Source: Deltaproteobacteria bacterium RIFCSPLOWO2_12_FULL_60_19 (GTDB taxonomy: Bacteria > Desulfobacterota > Binatia > UBA9968). Taken from it: DNA of 64,000 nucleotides. Location: contig MGSS01000037.1 in assembly GCA_001798595.1 (NCBI GenBank), forward strand, positions 33,919-97,918. The letters are read 5' to 3'. The position numbers and the translations under genes are program-made. Under the pieces are notes generated by a model, which was given only the letters and a program-made list of their open reading frames with translations, was not told the origin of the DNA and ran no database searches. Within the stretch, counting starts at the first letter, position 1. Each line of letters starts with the position of its first letter. This document shows, one piece after another, positions 1 through 8,510 of the stretch.

Positions 1-516
1 TTCGATATCGACGCCAACGGCATCGTGCACGTGTCGGCGAAAGATCTGGGGACTCAGAAAGAGCAGTCGATCCGGATCACGGCGTCGAGCGGCTTAAACG
101 AGGAAGAGATCAAGCAGATGGTCAAAGACGCCGAGGCCCACGCTTCCGAGGACAAGAAGCGGAAAGAGCTGGCCGAGGCGCGCAACCAGCTCGACTCGCT
201 GATCTATTCCACGGAGAAGTCGCTTAAAGAATACGGCGGCGAGCTGGAAGCCGGCGTCAAGGAAAACCTCGAGGGCGCGCTGGAAAAGGCCAAGAAGGCG
301 CTCGAAGGCGACGATGCGCAGGCGATGCGCTCGGCGGTCGAGGAGTTAAACAGCTCTTCGCACAAACTCGCCGAGGCGATCTACGCCAAAGCTTCGAAGC
401 AGCAGGCCTCGGCGCAACCGTCCGGCGATGGCAAGCCGGGGCAAACCGCGGACGGCGACGGCAAGAAGAAAAAAGAGGATGTGGTCGATGCGGACTTCGA
501 GGAGGTTAAGGACTGA
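1..516 (+). CDS. dnaK: Chaperone DnaK, C-terminal part (5' end outside window)
   Basis: This is the last 171 codons of the Hsp70 chaperone DnaK, an ATP-driven cytoplasmic foldase working with DnaJ and GrpE. Frame 1 is open from base 1, reading [15 protein letters not shown], the end of the beta-sandwich substrate-binding domain. A charged alpha-helical lid follows, and then a low-complexity tail ending DADFEEVKD, as is usual in bacterial DnaK. The track's start at base 25 is an internal GTG codon and not the true start. A hairpin with a T-run follows the stop, and dnaJ lies about 120 bases downstream, the classical dnaK-dnaJ order. The identification is secure; only the start is missing. Confidence 0.97.
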   Translation, partial: FDIDANGIVHVSAKDLGTQKEQSIRITASSGLNEEEIKQMVKDAEAHASEDKKRKELAEARNQLDSLIYSTEKSLKEYGGELEAGVKENLEGALEKAKKALEGDDAQAMRSAVEELNSSSHKLAEAIYAKASKQQASAQPSGDGKPGQTADGDGKKKKEDVVDADFEEVKD

Positions 517-560
517 GAGAGCTGAAAAATTGCGCCTTGCTTAATGTCCGTCAAGGGAAG

Positions 561-604
561 GCCCCTGGTCCCCCATGCGTTGCGTTGAGGACGGGGGCTT
601 TTTC
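561..604 (+). terminator. Possible intrinsic terminator or attenuator between dnaK and dnaJ
   Basis: GCCCC (561-565) can pair with GGGGC (594-598), and GTCC with GGAC inside it. Five T residues follow directly (599-603). The position just after the dnaK stop suggests partial termination that lowers dnaJ relative to dnaK. The stem has an internal loop, so its strength is uncertain. Confidence 0.5.
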
Positions 605-638
605 GTTATATAAACTGACATCGGGTTGAGGTTCACGC

Positions 639-1751
639 TTGAACGGAAAGAAAGACTACTACGAGCTGCTGGGCGTGAGTCGCAGCGCCAACGAGGAGGA
701 GATCAAGAAGGCTTACCGCAAGCTGGCGCTCAAGCACCACCCGGACCGCAACCCCGGAGACAGACAGGCCGAGGAAAAATTCAAGGAGATATCGGAGGCG
801 TACCAGGTCCTGGCGGACGCGGAGAAACGCGCCCAATACGATCAGTACGGCCACGCGGCGTTCGGCGATGGCGGGCCGTTCCGCGGCGGCTTCGATTTTA
901 CCGGCGGCTTTGAAGACATCTTTGGCGATATTTTCGGCGAGTTCTTCGGCGCCGGAACCGGCCGCCGGCGCGGACGGGCGCGCGGCGACGATCTCCGCTA
1001 CAACCTGACGATCGGTTTCGAAGAGGCCGCCTTCGGCGCGGACAAAAAGATCAAAATCCCCCGCCAGGCGCCGTGTGAAGCCTGCCACGGGAGCGGCTGC
1101 AAGCCGGGCGCCGCGCCGCGAACTTGCTCCACGTGCCACGGCCGGGGACAGGTAAGCTTTCAGCAGGGCTTTTTCACCGTCTCGCGCACCTGCACCCAGT
1201 GTCACGGCCAGGGAACCACGATCGCCGACCCGTGCGGGTTGTGCGGCGGCGCGGGCCGCCTGCGCAAGCTACATACCCTGAGTGTCAAGATACCGGCGGG
1301 AGTCGATGCCGGCTCGCGGCTGAAACTTCGAGGCGAAGGCGAGAGCGGTCCCGCGGGAGGGCCGGCCGGCGATCTTTACGTCGTCATCGAGGTGGAACCC
1401 CACCCGCTGTTTGTGCGGGACGGCCTCGACATCATCTGCGAGGTGCCGATCAGCTTCGTGCAGGCCGCGCTCAGCGCCGAGATCGACGTCCCGACGCTCG
1501 AAGGAAAAGTCAAAATGAAAATTCCGACCGCCACGCAATCGGGAAAGGTTTTCCGCTTGAAGGGCAAAGGGGTCCGCGACGTCCAGGGCTACCACCAGGG
1601 AGACCAACTGGTGCGAATCTCGGTGGAGACGCCGACGCACTTGACCGCGCGGCAGAAGGAGTTGCTCAAGGAATTCGCCGCCCTTGGAGGAGAGGAAGTT
1701 CACCCCCTCTCGAAAGGTTTTTTTGACAAGGTCAAGCAGCTATTCGGCTAA
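639..1751 (+). CDS. dnaJ: Chaperone protein DnaJ
   Basis: Hsp40 co-chaperone that delivers substrates to DnaK and stimulates its ATPase. The N-terminal J domain (about residues 4-70) contains the HPD motif in KHHPDRN. A Gly/Phe-rich linker ([20 protein letters not shown]) follows. The zinc domain has four CxxCxGxG-type repeats ([32 protein letters not shown]), and then come the C-terminal substrate-binding domains. The length of 370 residues is normal. The start is TTG at 639, preceded by a GAGG element; no in-frame ATG fits the conserved N-terminus [10 protein letters not shown]. It lies downstream of dnaK and is probably partly cotranscribed with it. Confidence 0.96.
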   Translation: MNGKKDYYELLGVSRSANEEEIKKAYRKLALKHHPDRNPGDRQAEEKFKEISEAYQVLADAEKRAQYDQYGHAAFGDGGPFRGGFDFTGGFEDIFGDIFGEFFGAGTGRRRGRARGDDLRYNLTIGFEEAAFGADKKIKIPRQAPCEACHGSGCKPGAAPRTCSTCHGRGQVSFQQGFFTVSRTCTQCHGQGTTIADPCGLCGGAGRLRKLHTLSVKIPAGVDAGSRLKLRGEGESGPAGGPAGDLYVVIEVEPHPLFVRDGLDIICEVPISFVQAALSAEIDVPTLEGKVKMKIPTATQSGKVFRLKGKGVRDVQGYHQGDQLVRISVETPTHLTARQKELLKEFAALGGEEVHPLSKGFFDKVKQLFG

Positions 1752-1885
1752 GCGCGCGCCGTTTCGTGAACCTCCCCCGTTTCTCGGCGCCCCGATGAGG
1801 TTCCGCTTCGTGTTCCGACCCCGAAGATTTTTATTGACGAGCGCCACCAGTGTGATTAACTACGCTAGACGAGGGGCCAATAGCC

Positions 1886-4375
1886 ATGACTGAAGCCCAG
1901 TGGAACCTGGAAGGGCAAGAGACCAAGGAAGCGCAAGTGGAGATCCCCGATCTCCTGCCGCTGCTGCCGATCCGCGACATCGTCATCTATCCCTACATGA
2001 TGCTGCCGCTGTTCGTCGGCCGGGACATGTCGATTCGCGCGGTGGAGGAGTCCCTCTCGCGCCAGCGGCTGATCTTTCTCGTGGCGCAGAAGAACTCGGC
2101 GGAGGACAACCCCGTGCCTAACGATATCTATCGCGTCGGCACCGTCGCCTCCATCATGCGCGTGCTCAAGCTGGCCGACGGCCGCGTCAAGATTCTCGTC
2201 CAGGGGCTGTCGAAGGGCGAACTGGAGAGCTATGTCCGCGAACAGCCGTTCTTCGAGGTCAAAATTCGCAAGGTCACCGAGATCGCGTCGTCGGAGGTGT
2301 CGATCGAGGTCGAAGCCTTGATGCGCAACGTCAAGGAGAAGATCGAGCAAATCCTCAACCTCAAGAACCTGCCGCCCGAGATCGTGATGGTCACCGACAA
2401 CATCAGCGATCCCGGCGTGCTCGCCGACCTGGTCGCCTCCAATCTCCGCCTGAAGATCGAAGAGAGCCAGGCGATCCTGGAGATCTTCGATCCGGTGGCG
2501 CGCCTAAAAAAAGTGAACGAGCTGCTTAGCCGCGAGCTTGAGCTCTCAACCGTGCAGGCGCGCATCCAGAACCAGGCCAAGGAGGAGATGAGCAAGACGC
2601 AGCGGGATTATTTCCTCCGCGAGCAGCTCAAGCAGATCCAGCAGGAGCTCGGCGAAGGGGATGAGCGGGCGGAAGAGGTCAAGGAGATCAAGAAACAGAT
2701 CGAGAAAGCCAAAATGCCGGGGGAGGTCAAGCGGGAGGCCGACAAGCAGCTCAAGCGCCTGGAGCAGATGCACCCGGAATCTTCGGAGGCCTCCCTGGTG
2801 CGGACCTATCTCGACTGGCTGGTCGATCTCCCCTGGAGCAAGCGGACTAAAGACAACCTCAATATCAAGAAAGCGAAGTTGGTCCTCGACGAGGACCATT
2901 ACAATCTGGAGAAGATCAAGGAGCGGATCCTCGAGTATCTCGCGGTCAACAAGCTAAAACGCAAGATCAAGGGGCCGATCCTCTGCTTCGTCGGACCGCC
3001 GGGAGTCGGCAAGACCTCGCTCGGAAAGTCGATCGCGCGCGCGCTCAGAAGGGGCTTCGTGCGCATCTCCCTTGGGGGCATCCGCGACGAGGCGGAGATC
3101 CGCGGCCACCGGCGCACCTACGTCGGCGCGCTGCCCGGAAGAATCATCCAGGGCATCAAGCAGGCCGGCTCCAACAACCCGGTTTTCATGCTCGATGAGA
3201 TCGATAAAGTGGGAACCGATTTTCGCGGCGATCCTTCGGCCGCGCTGCTCGAGGTCCTCGACCCGGAGCAGAATAACGCCTTCAGCGACCACTATCTGAA
3301 TCTGCCGTTCGATCTTTCCAATGTCCTGTTTATCTGCACCGCCAATTTGCTGGACCCGGTGCCGCCGGCGCTGGCCGATCGTATGGAGGTACTCCAACTT
3401 TCCGGCTACACCAACGAGGAGAAGCTGGAGATCGCCCGCAAGTTCCTCGTTCCCAGGCAACTCAGCGACAACGGGATCTCGGAGAAATATCTGGAGCTCT
3501 CCGACGATGCGGTTCTGCGGATCATCGCTCAATACACCAAAGAGGCGGGGCTTAGAAACGTCGAGCGGGAGATCGCCTCGATCTGTCGCAAGGTGGCGCG
3601 CCGGATCGCGGAGGGCAAAAAAGAGCTCACGCGCGTGACCCGCGCCAATCTCCATCTGTTCCTGGGCCCGCCGAAGTTCCTTCCCGAAACCGAGCAGGAG
3701 CAGCACGAGATCGGCGTCGCCACCGGTTTGGCGTGGACCAGCGCGGGCGGCGAGGTGCTCTATGTCGAAGCGTCGCTCTCCAAGGGTCGAGGAAATCTCA
3801 CCCTGACAGGTCAACTGGGCGACGTGATGAAGGAATCCGCCCAGGCGGCGGTCAGCTATGCCCGCTCCCAGGCGAAACAACTCGGCATTGAGGAAGACTT
3901 CTATCAGAAGCTCGATATCCACATCCACGTGCCCGCCGGCGCCATTCCCAAAGACGGCCCTTCGGCCGGCATCACGATGGCGACGGCGTTGATCTCGGCG
4001 CTGACGAAACGGCCGGTGAGTCGAGACGTCGCCATGACTGGCGAGATCACGCTGCGCGGCCACGTCTTGCCCGTAGGCGGTCTTAAAGAAAAAACGCTGG
4101 CGGCGTTCCGCGCCGGCGTCAAGACCATCGTCATCCCCGAGCGCTGCGAGAAAGACCTGGAGGAAATTCCCAAGCACCTCCGCCGCAAACTCAAGCTGAT
4201 CGTGGCCAAAAACATGGGAGATGTCCTCAACGCGGCCCTGCTTCCCAAGGAGGCTCGACGGCCGTCCGCCGCTCTGAGCGCCGCGAAAAAACCACTTCAC
4301 GGGAGAGGGCCCAAGCGGAAAGAGAAGCCGCTTGAGAAGGTTGGCCGGGTAGGCGTCGTGCCGCTCCGGGCGTAG
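1886..4375 (+). CDS. lon: ATP-dependent protease Lon
   Basis: Cytoplasmic AAA+ serine protease that degrades misfolded and regulatory proteins. It has an N-terminal substrate-binding LAN domain (about residues 20-215) and a coiled-coil region. The AAA+ module has Walker A GPPGVGKTS near residue 370 and Walker B FMLDEIDK. The C-terminal protease domain has the catalytic serine in PKDGPSAG (about 690) and the lysine in GGLKEKTLAA (about 735). At 829 residues it is slightly longer than the usual 780-810 because of a basic C-terminal tail rich in Lys and Pro. The stop codon TAG abuts the thiL start (TAGATG), suggesting translational coupling. Its place after dnaK-dnaJ makes a proteostasis block. 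Confidence 0.97.
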   Translation: MTEAQWNLEGQETKEAQVEIPDLLPLLPIRDIVIYPYMMLPLFVGRDMSIRAVEESLSRQRLIFLVAQKNSAEDNPVPNDIYRVGTVASIMRVLKLADGRVKILVQGLSKGELESYVREQPFFEVKIRKVTEIASSEVSIEVEALMRNVKEKIEQILNLKNLPPEIVMVTDNISDPGVLADLVASNLRLKIEESQAILEIFDPVARLKKVNELLSRELELSTVQARIQNQAKEEMSKTQRDYFLREQLKQIQQELGEGDERAEEVKEIKKQIEKAKMPGEVKREADKQLKRLEQMHPESSEASLVRTYLDWLVDLPWSKRTKDNLNIKKAKLVLDEDHYNLEKIKERILEYLAVNKLKRKIKGPILCFVGPPGVGKTSLGKSIARALRRGFVRISLGGIRDEAEIRGHRRTYVGALPGRIIQGIKQAGSNNPVFMLDEIDKVGTDFRGDPSAALLEVLDPEQNNAFSDHYLNLPFDLSNVLFICTANLLDPVPPALADRMEVLQLSGYTNEEKLEIARKFLVPRQLSDNGISEKYLELSDDAVLRIIAQYTKEAGLRNVEREIASICRKVARRIAEGKKELTRVTRANLHLFLGPPKFLPETEQEQHEIGVATGLAWTSAGGEVLYVEASLSKGRGNLTLTGQLGDVMKESAQAAVSYARSQAKQLGIEEDFYQKLDIHIHVPAGAIPKDGPSAGITMATALISALTKRPVSRDVAMTGEITLRGHVLPVGGLKEKTLAAFRAGVKTIVIPERCEKDLEEIPKHLRRKLKLIVAKNMGDVLNAALLPKEARRPSAALSAAKKPLHGRGPKRKEKPLEKVGRVGVVPLRA

Positions 4376-5368
4376 ATGAAATTAAGCAAAGTAGGGGAAT
4401 TCGGCCTGATCGAAAGAATCAGCCGGGCCGCCCCCAAAGGCCGCGGCGTGCGCGTCGGGATCGGCGACGATGCGGCATGGCTGGACTCCAAGAACGAAAA
4501 TCTCCTCCTCACCACCGATCTCCTCATCGAAGGAGTTCACTTCGACCTCAGTTGGACTTCGTTCTACGCGCTCGGCTACAAGACACTCGCCGTGAACTTG
4601 AGCGACATCGCCGCGATGGGGGGCCGCCCCGCGTATCTCACCCTCTCTCTGGCCGTCCCGGTTGACTTTAGAGTCGAGGATGTAGAAGAATTTTACCGTG
4701 GGATTTTAAAGCTCGCCTCCCGAAACGGGGTGTCGCTCGTGGGAGGAGATACGAGCCGGGCCGACCGTCTGTATATCAGCGCCGCCCTGATCGGCCGCTG
4801 TCCGTGGGCGCCGGTCACGCGCGGCGGCGCCAAGCCGGGCGATGATATCTACGTCACCGGAACTTTAGGGGACTCCGCGCTGGGACTTGATTGCCTCAGA
4901 AAGAAAGACCGAAAACGAAGTAAGAAGGCTGCCGAATATCTCATCTCGCGCCACCGGTTCCCGACCGCCCGGCTGGAGGCGGGAGCACTCCTGGCGCGGG
5001 AAAGACTGGCGCGGGCGATGATCGACGTGAGCGACGGCTTGGTGCAGGATCTGTCCCATATCTGTAAAGCCAGCCGCGTTGGTGCGGTGATTTGGGAGGA
5101 AAGCGTGCCGCTTTCTCCAGCTTATAGAAGTCTCGCCGCGCGGCGCGGCACGCGCTACGCTTTAACCGGCGGCGAGGACTACGAGCTGCTGTTCTGCGCT
5201 CGACCAAGAGACCGAGGCCGCCTGGAAAAAATCAAAGGCCGGTTGGGAGTCCCGATCGCGCGCATCGGCCGATGCCTGCGTGACAGTCAAGGCGTAAAAG
5301 TCATCGACCGTTTTGGCAAGCCGCTCTCTTATCCGGTGACGGGCCACGACCATTTTAGGGTAAGCTAA
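4376..5368 (+). CDS. thiL: Thiamine-monophosphate kinase
   Basis: Phosphorylates thiamine monophosphate with ATP to thiamine diphosphate, the last step of cofactor synthesis. It belongs to the PurM/HypE-like ATPase fold. Visible family features are the N-terminal GEFGLIERI, the metal-binding GIGDDAAWL, TTDLLIEGVHFD, the central NLSDIAAMGG, VGGDTSRAD, and the C-terminal MIDVSDGLVQDL and TGGEDYELLF. The length of 330 residues is normal. The ATG follows the lon stop without a gap, so it is likely read from the lon transcript. No other thi genes are in the window. Confidence 0.95.
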   Translation: MKLSKVGEFGLIERISRAAPKGRGVRVGIGDDAAWLDSKNENLLLTTDLLIEGVHFDLSWTSFYALGYKTLAVNLSDIAAMGGRPAYLTLSLAVPVDFRVEDVEEFYRGILKLASRNGVSLVGGDTSRADRLYISAALIGRCPWAPVTRGGAKPGDDIYVTGTLGDSALGLDCLRKKDRKRSKKAAEYLISRHRFPTARLEAGALLARERLARAMIDVSDGLVQDLSHICKASRVGAVIWEESVPLSPAYRSLAARRGTRYALTGGEDYELLFCARPRDRGRLEKIKGRLGVPIARIGRCLRDSQGVKVIDRFGKPLSYPVTGHDHFRVS

Positions 5369-5410
5369 CCGCTTGGTTTATTGAGGCTGAAGCATGACAC
5401 CGTGCCGATC

Positions 5411-5504
5411 GAGGGGGCGAGTCACGACGGGCGAGGGCACCGAACGCGAAGGTTGCCTAAAGGTAGTGCCCTATTGCCCTCGACCGGAGGGGCTCGTCCC
5501 CGAG
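5411..5504 (+). repeat. Family A hairpin repeat, copy 1
   Basis: A 94-bp imperfect palindrome in the gap between thiL and larB. The outer arms GGGGGCGAG and CTCGTCCCC pair over 9 positions with one G-U. The inner arms CGAGGGCA (5432-5439) and TGCCCTCG (5475-5482) pair perfectly. Equal-length copies lie at 34140-34233 and, inverted, at 43646-43739; by hand alignment this copy matches them at about 85 and 82 of 94 positions. The central stretch CGCGAAGGTTGCC is almost invariant. The small ORFs called across it have no coding character. Confidence 0.85.
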
Positions 5505-5580
5505 AACGCGAATACTCCGACCTAGTCTGTAATCTACCTTACGCAAGCAACCCTCCGTCGAAACGACAGGAAACCCGGAC

Positions 5581-6330
5581 ATGGACGCTGACTTGCTGGC
5601 ACAACTGCTAGAGAGGGTTCGGCAGGGCAGGGTCTCGGTGAAGCGGGCGCTCGATCGCCTGCGCCATCTTCCCTTCGAAGATCTGGGCTTCGCCAAGGTG
5701 GATCACCACCGCTCGCTCCGTCAGGGATTTCCTGAAGTCATCATGGGCCAGGGAAAAAGCGCGGCGGACATCGCCGCCATCGCCCGCACAATGCGCCGGC
5801 GGCGCGCCAACGTGTTGATTACCCGCCTTTCCTCCGAAAAGATGGCTCAGATGAAAAAATCCCTGAGAGGCTTTCGCTACCATCCGCGAGCCGGGGCCGC
5901 CACCTGGAGCCGAGGGAACATCCGAATACGCGGTCGCGGAACGATCCTGGTCGTTTGCGCCGGCACCTCGGACATTCACGTCGCCGAGGAGGCCGCGCTC
6001 ACGGCGGAGATGACGGGCAATCGGGTAGAGCGGCTCTACGACGTCGGTGTGGCGGGGTTGCACCGGTTATTGGATAACCGCGCCAAACTATTTTCCGCCG
6101 CAGTGTTGATCGTCGTGGCGGGCATGGAAGGGGCGCTGCCGAGTGTGGTGGCCGGCCTGGTCGACAAACCGGTTATCGCGGTGCCGACCAGCGTGGGCTA
6201 CGGCGCAAGTTTCCACGGCCTAGCCGCGCTTTTAGGCATGCTCAATTCCTGCGCCGCGGGAGTGATCGTGGTCAATATCGACAACGGCTTCGGGGCGGGC
6301 TTTGCAGCGAGCCTCATCAATCGGGTATAA
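5581..6330 (+). CDS. larB: Pyridinium-3,5-biscarboxylic acid mononucleotide synthase LarB
   Basis: LarB carboxylates the pyridine ring of nicotinic acid adenine dinucleotide and releases AMP, the first step to the nickel-pincer cofactor of lactate racemase and related enzymes. The 249-residue protein has the family N-terminus ([27 protein letters not shown]) and the AIR-carboxylase-like C-terminal domain with [31 protein letters not shown] and [24 protein letters not shown] at 5581 was chosen because it gives the full N-terminal domain. LarC and LarE, the other cofactor enzymes, are not in this window. Ten bases separate it from the next gene, suggesting an operon. Confidence 0.93.
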   Translation: MDADLLAQLLERVRQGRVSVKRALDRLRHLPFEDLGFAKVDHHRSLRQGFPEVIMGQGKSAADIAAIARTMRRRRANVLITRLSSEKMAQMKKSLRGFRYHPRAGAATWSRGNIRIRGRGTILVVCAGTSDIHVAEEAALTAEMTGNRVERLYDVGVAGLHRLLDNRAKLFSAAVLIVVAGMEGALPSVVAGLVDKPVIAVPTSVGYGASFHGLAALLGMLNSCAAGVIVVNIDNGFGAGFAASLINRV

Positions 6331-6340
6331 GTAGCATACC

Positions 6341-6652
6341 ATGCAGTGCTCCCACTGTGGCCGAGAGGTGAGCGAGACACGGCATACTCAGAAGGGATAC
6401 CGCTTGGATTACTATGTCCTCCACACCGGACACGCCGAGAGGGTCTTTATCAAGAACCCCAAGGACGACCTGGTTACGCTCCACTACCTCAAGCTCAGCC
6501 AACCCGTGGATATTCTAAGCTGCGCTCAATGCTACGAGAGACCCGAGATCAGAAAACGCCTGGATGACGACTTTGACGGGCTCCGGTCTATCTTGGATGC
6601 GGAGCCGGTGAAAAATCGGGGGGAGAATCAGCTCGAGAACTGCCATGGCTAA
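6341..6652 (+). CDS. Small protein with two CxxC zinc knuckles, unknown function
   Basis: A 103-residue protein I do not recognise by name. It has paired cysteines C3xxC6 and C61xxC64, a likely four-cysteine zinc site formed by two distant knuckles. Between them is a mixed segment with several His, Asp and Tyr residues, and the C-terminus is charged. There is no signal peptide or membrane segment, so it should be cytoplasmic. It starts 10 bases after larB and overlaps the archease start by 8 bases, so it is probably translated in the same operon. A role with archease or in metal handling for larB are both guesses from position only. Confidence 0.7.
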   Translation: MQCSHCGREVSETRHTQKGYRLDYYVLHTGHAERVFIKNPKDDLVTLHYLKLSQPVDILSCAQCYERPEIRKRLDDDFDGLRSILDAEPVKNRGENQLENCHG

Positions 6653-7070
6653 CGATCAAAGATACCGCACCTTCAATCGCTCGTCGGACCTCGCCGTCAA
6701 GATCTTCGGCAAGACTCAAGCCGAGCTTTTCGCCAACTCCGCCTTCGCCCTCTTCGACATCATGACGGACGTGAAAACGATCGACCTCCACGATCATCTC
6801 CCCCTCGAAGTGGAAGGAGCGGACCGCGACGACCTGATGGTCAATTGGATGCGCGAGCTGCTCTACCTCTATCAGGGGAGCGGCTATCTGTTGAAGGAAT
6901 TCCAGGTCCACGAGGTGAAGGACAACTACATCCGCGGCGAGGTGCGCGGCGAGAAATTCGACCCCGACCGCCACGAGATCCAGCGTGAGATTCGCGCCGT
7001 CGTCCCGCACCACGGCCGGATGGAGAAGACCGGCGATCGATGGACGGCTCAAGTAGTGTTGGAACTCTAA
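6645..7070 (+). CDS. Archease family protein
   Basis: Archease activates the RNA ligase RtcB by promoting its guanylylation and turnover in tRNA splicing or RNA repair. The 141-residue protein shows the family's acidic and metal-binding pattern: HDHLPLEVEGADRDDLMVNW followed by MRELLYLYQ, and a C-terminal strand region rich in His and Glu (DRHEIQREIRAVVPHHG). The length is typical. The N-terminus (YRTFNRSSDLAVKIFG) is less conserved than usual. It overlaps the preceding zinc-knuckle gene and is 7 bases from the HD-domain gene. No rtcB is present in the window. Confidence 0.85.
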   Translation: MANDQRYRTFNRSSDLAVKIFGKTQAELFANSAFALFDIMTDVKTIDLHDHLPLEVEGADRDDLMVNWMRELLYLYQGSGYLLKEFQVHEVKDNYIRGEVRGEKFDPDRHEIQREIRAVVPHHGRMEKTGDRWTAQVVLEL

Positions 7071-7077
7071 AAGCGCT

Positions 7078-8478
7078 ATGACGCAGCCAACTGCAACCGA
7101 GTACGAAGGCACGGCCTTGGTGGCCGATCCGATTCATCGCTACATCCAGTTCACCGTGCCGGTGACCAAGGGGGAGGTGACGGAGAAGCACATCATCGAC
7201 TCACCCTGGATGCAACGACTCCGCTATATCTACCAGCTCCAGGGCGCCCGTTGGGTCTACCCCTCGGCGGAACACAGCCGCTTCCAGCATTCCGTCGGCG
7301 CGATGCATCTGGCCGGCGAGTTCGCCAAGCACCTCTATCCCTCGCTCCGCCAGGTGTTGGGGAGCGAATGTCCCTCGCTCCCGTTGGTCGAAGCCTACAT
7401 GCGGATCACCGGCCTGCTCCACGACGTGGGTCACGGGCCGTTCGGCCATTTCTTCGATGACAACTTTTTGATCGACTTCAAGATCACCCACGAGGACCTG
7501 GGCCAGGCAATCATCCAAAAACATCTCGGCGAGTTAATCGAGCAACTGCGGCGCAGCCCCAGCGGCCCGTTTGCCTCGGGCGAAGAGCTTAAGCCGGAAG
7601 AGATCGCCTTTCCGATCAAGAAAGACGGCAAGGAAGACCAGCAGAAGCCCCGCTGGGTGAGGCTCCTTCAGCCGCTGACCAACGGCATCTTCACCTTCGA
7701 CAATCTCGACTACGTGTCGCGCGACTCCTACATGTGCGGCGTGGCGGTCGGCCCGATCGACCGCGAGCGGCTGATCCACTACACTTTTTTCTCGCCCAAA
7801 GGGCTCACGCTGCACAAGGCGGGAAACGCCGCGCTCACCATGTTCCTCAACACGCGGCTCTATCTTTACACCAACGTCTACTACCACCGCACGACGCGGG
7901 CCATCGACCTCCACCTGCGCGAGCTGTTTCCCGAAACGATGAAGCTCATCTTTCCCGGCAACCCGCTGGAGCACATGGAACAGTATCTGCGCCTGACCGA
8001 TTGGTCGCTGCTCGAAGAGGTCGCCCGCTGGCGGCGCGGCAACGCGCACGTCGAGCTGGCGCGCGAGTGGGGCAGGATCTGCGACCGGGACATCAAATGG
8101 AAAATGGCTTACGATCGCACGCTGTCGCTGAACGAGCTGCGCTACGGCACGGCGCTGGTCCAGGACTCCGACTGGGAGAAGCGCATCCGCGCGGCGCTGC
8201 CGGCCTCGGCCGCCGATCTGGTTTTCCGCGTCGATACGGCGACGCAGGACCCGCGCCCGGAAAACCCCTTCGCCATGGGCAAGAAGCAGATCCACATCTA
8301 CGACCCGTCGACGGGCGAGATCACCAAAGAATCCCTCTCCGAGCTGTTTGAGTTCATCCCTTCCAAGGTCGTCCAGTACCGGGTCTTCGCCCTCGACCAC
8401 GAAAACGACCAACTGCTGGCGGAAGTCGCCGAAGCGGCGCTCAAAGGCGCCGCCCCGGCGGTGACAACGAGCGTGTGA
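7078..8478 (+). CDS. HD-domain phosphohydrolase (dNTPase/SAMHD1-like family)
   Basis: Metal-dependent phosphohydrolase of the HD superfamily, closest in layout to deoxynucleotide triphosphohydrolase-like proteins. The N-terminal half carries the ligands: HSRFQHSVG supplies the first His, LLHDVGHGPFGH holds the HD pair, and DNLDYVSRD the last Asp. The opening DSPWMQRLRYIYQLQGARWVYP is typical of this family. The substrate cannot be told from sequence. At 466 residues it has a C-terminal region seen in these longer homologues. It follows archease by 7 bases and its TGA overlaps a possible GTG of the next gene. Confidence 0.88.
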   Translation: MTQPTATEYEGTALVADPIHRYIQFTVPVTKGEVTEKHIIDSPWMQRLRYIYQLQGARWVYPSAEHSRFQHSVGAMHLAGEFAKHLYPSLRQVLGSECPSLPLVEAYMRITGLLHDVGHGPFGHFFDDNFLIDFKITHEDLGQAIIQKHLGELIEQLRRSPSGPFASGEELKPEEIAFPIKKDGKEDQQKPRWVRLLQPLTNGIFTFDNLDYVSRDSYMCGVAVGPIDRERLIHYTFFSPKGLTLHKAGNAALTMFLNTRLYLYTNVYYHRTTRAIDLHLRELFPETMKLIFPGNPLEHMEQYLRLTDWSLLEEVARWRRGNAHVELAREWGRICDRDIKWKMAYDRTLSLNELRYGTALVQDSDWEKRIRAALPASAADLVFRVDTATQDPRPENPFAMGKKQIHIYDPSTGEITKESLSELFEFIPSKVVQYRVFALDHENDQLLAEVAEAALKGAAPAVTTSV

Positions 8479-8510
8479 CAGGTGTACGCCGTTTCGAAAG
8501 CTCAAGCCCC

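Noticed and set aside
2954-4300. 448-residue minus-strand ORF
   Set aside because: It is wholly antisense to lon, which has all its catalytic motifs; the product shows no domain and is an Arg/Asp-rich shadow typical of GC-rich DNA.
5381-5611. 76-residue ORF upstream of larB, and similar ORFs at 43605-43814 and 34103-34303
   Set aside because: They run across family A hairpins. Their similarity in protein sequence comes from the repeated DNA and not from coding conservation.
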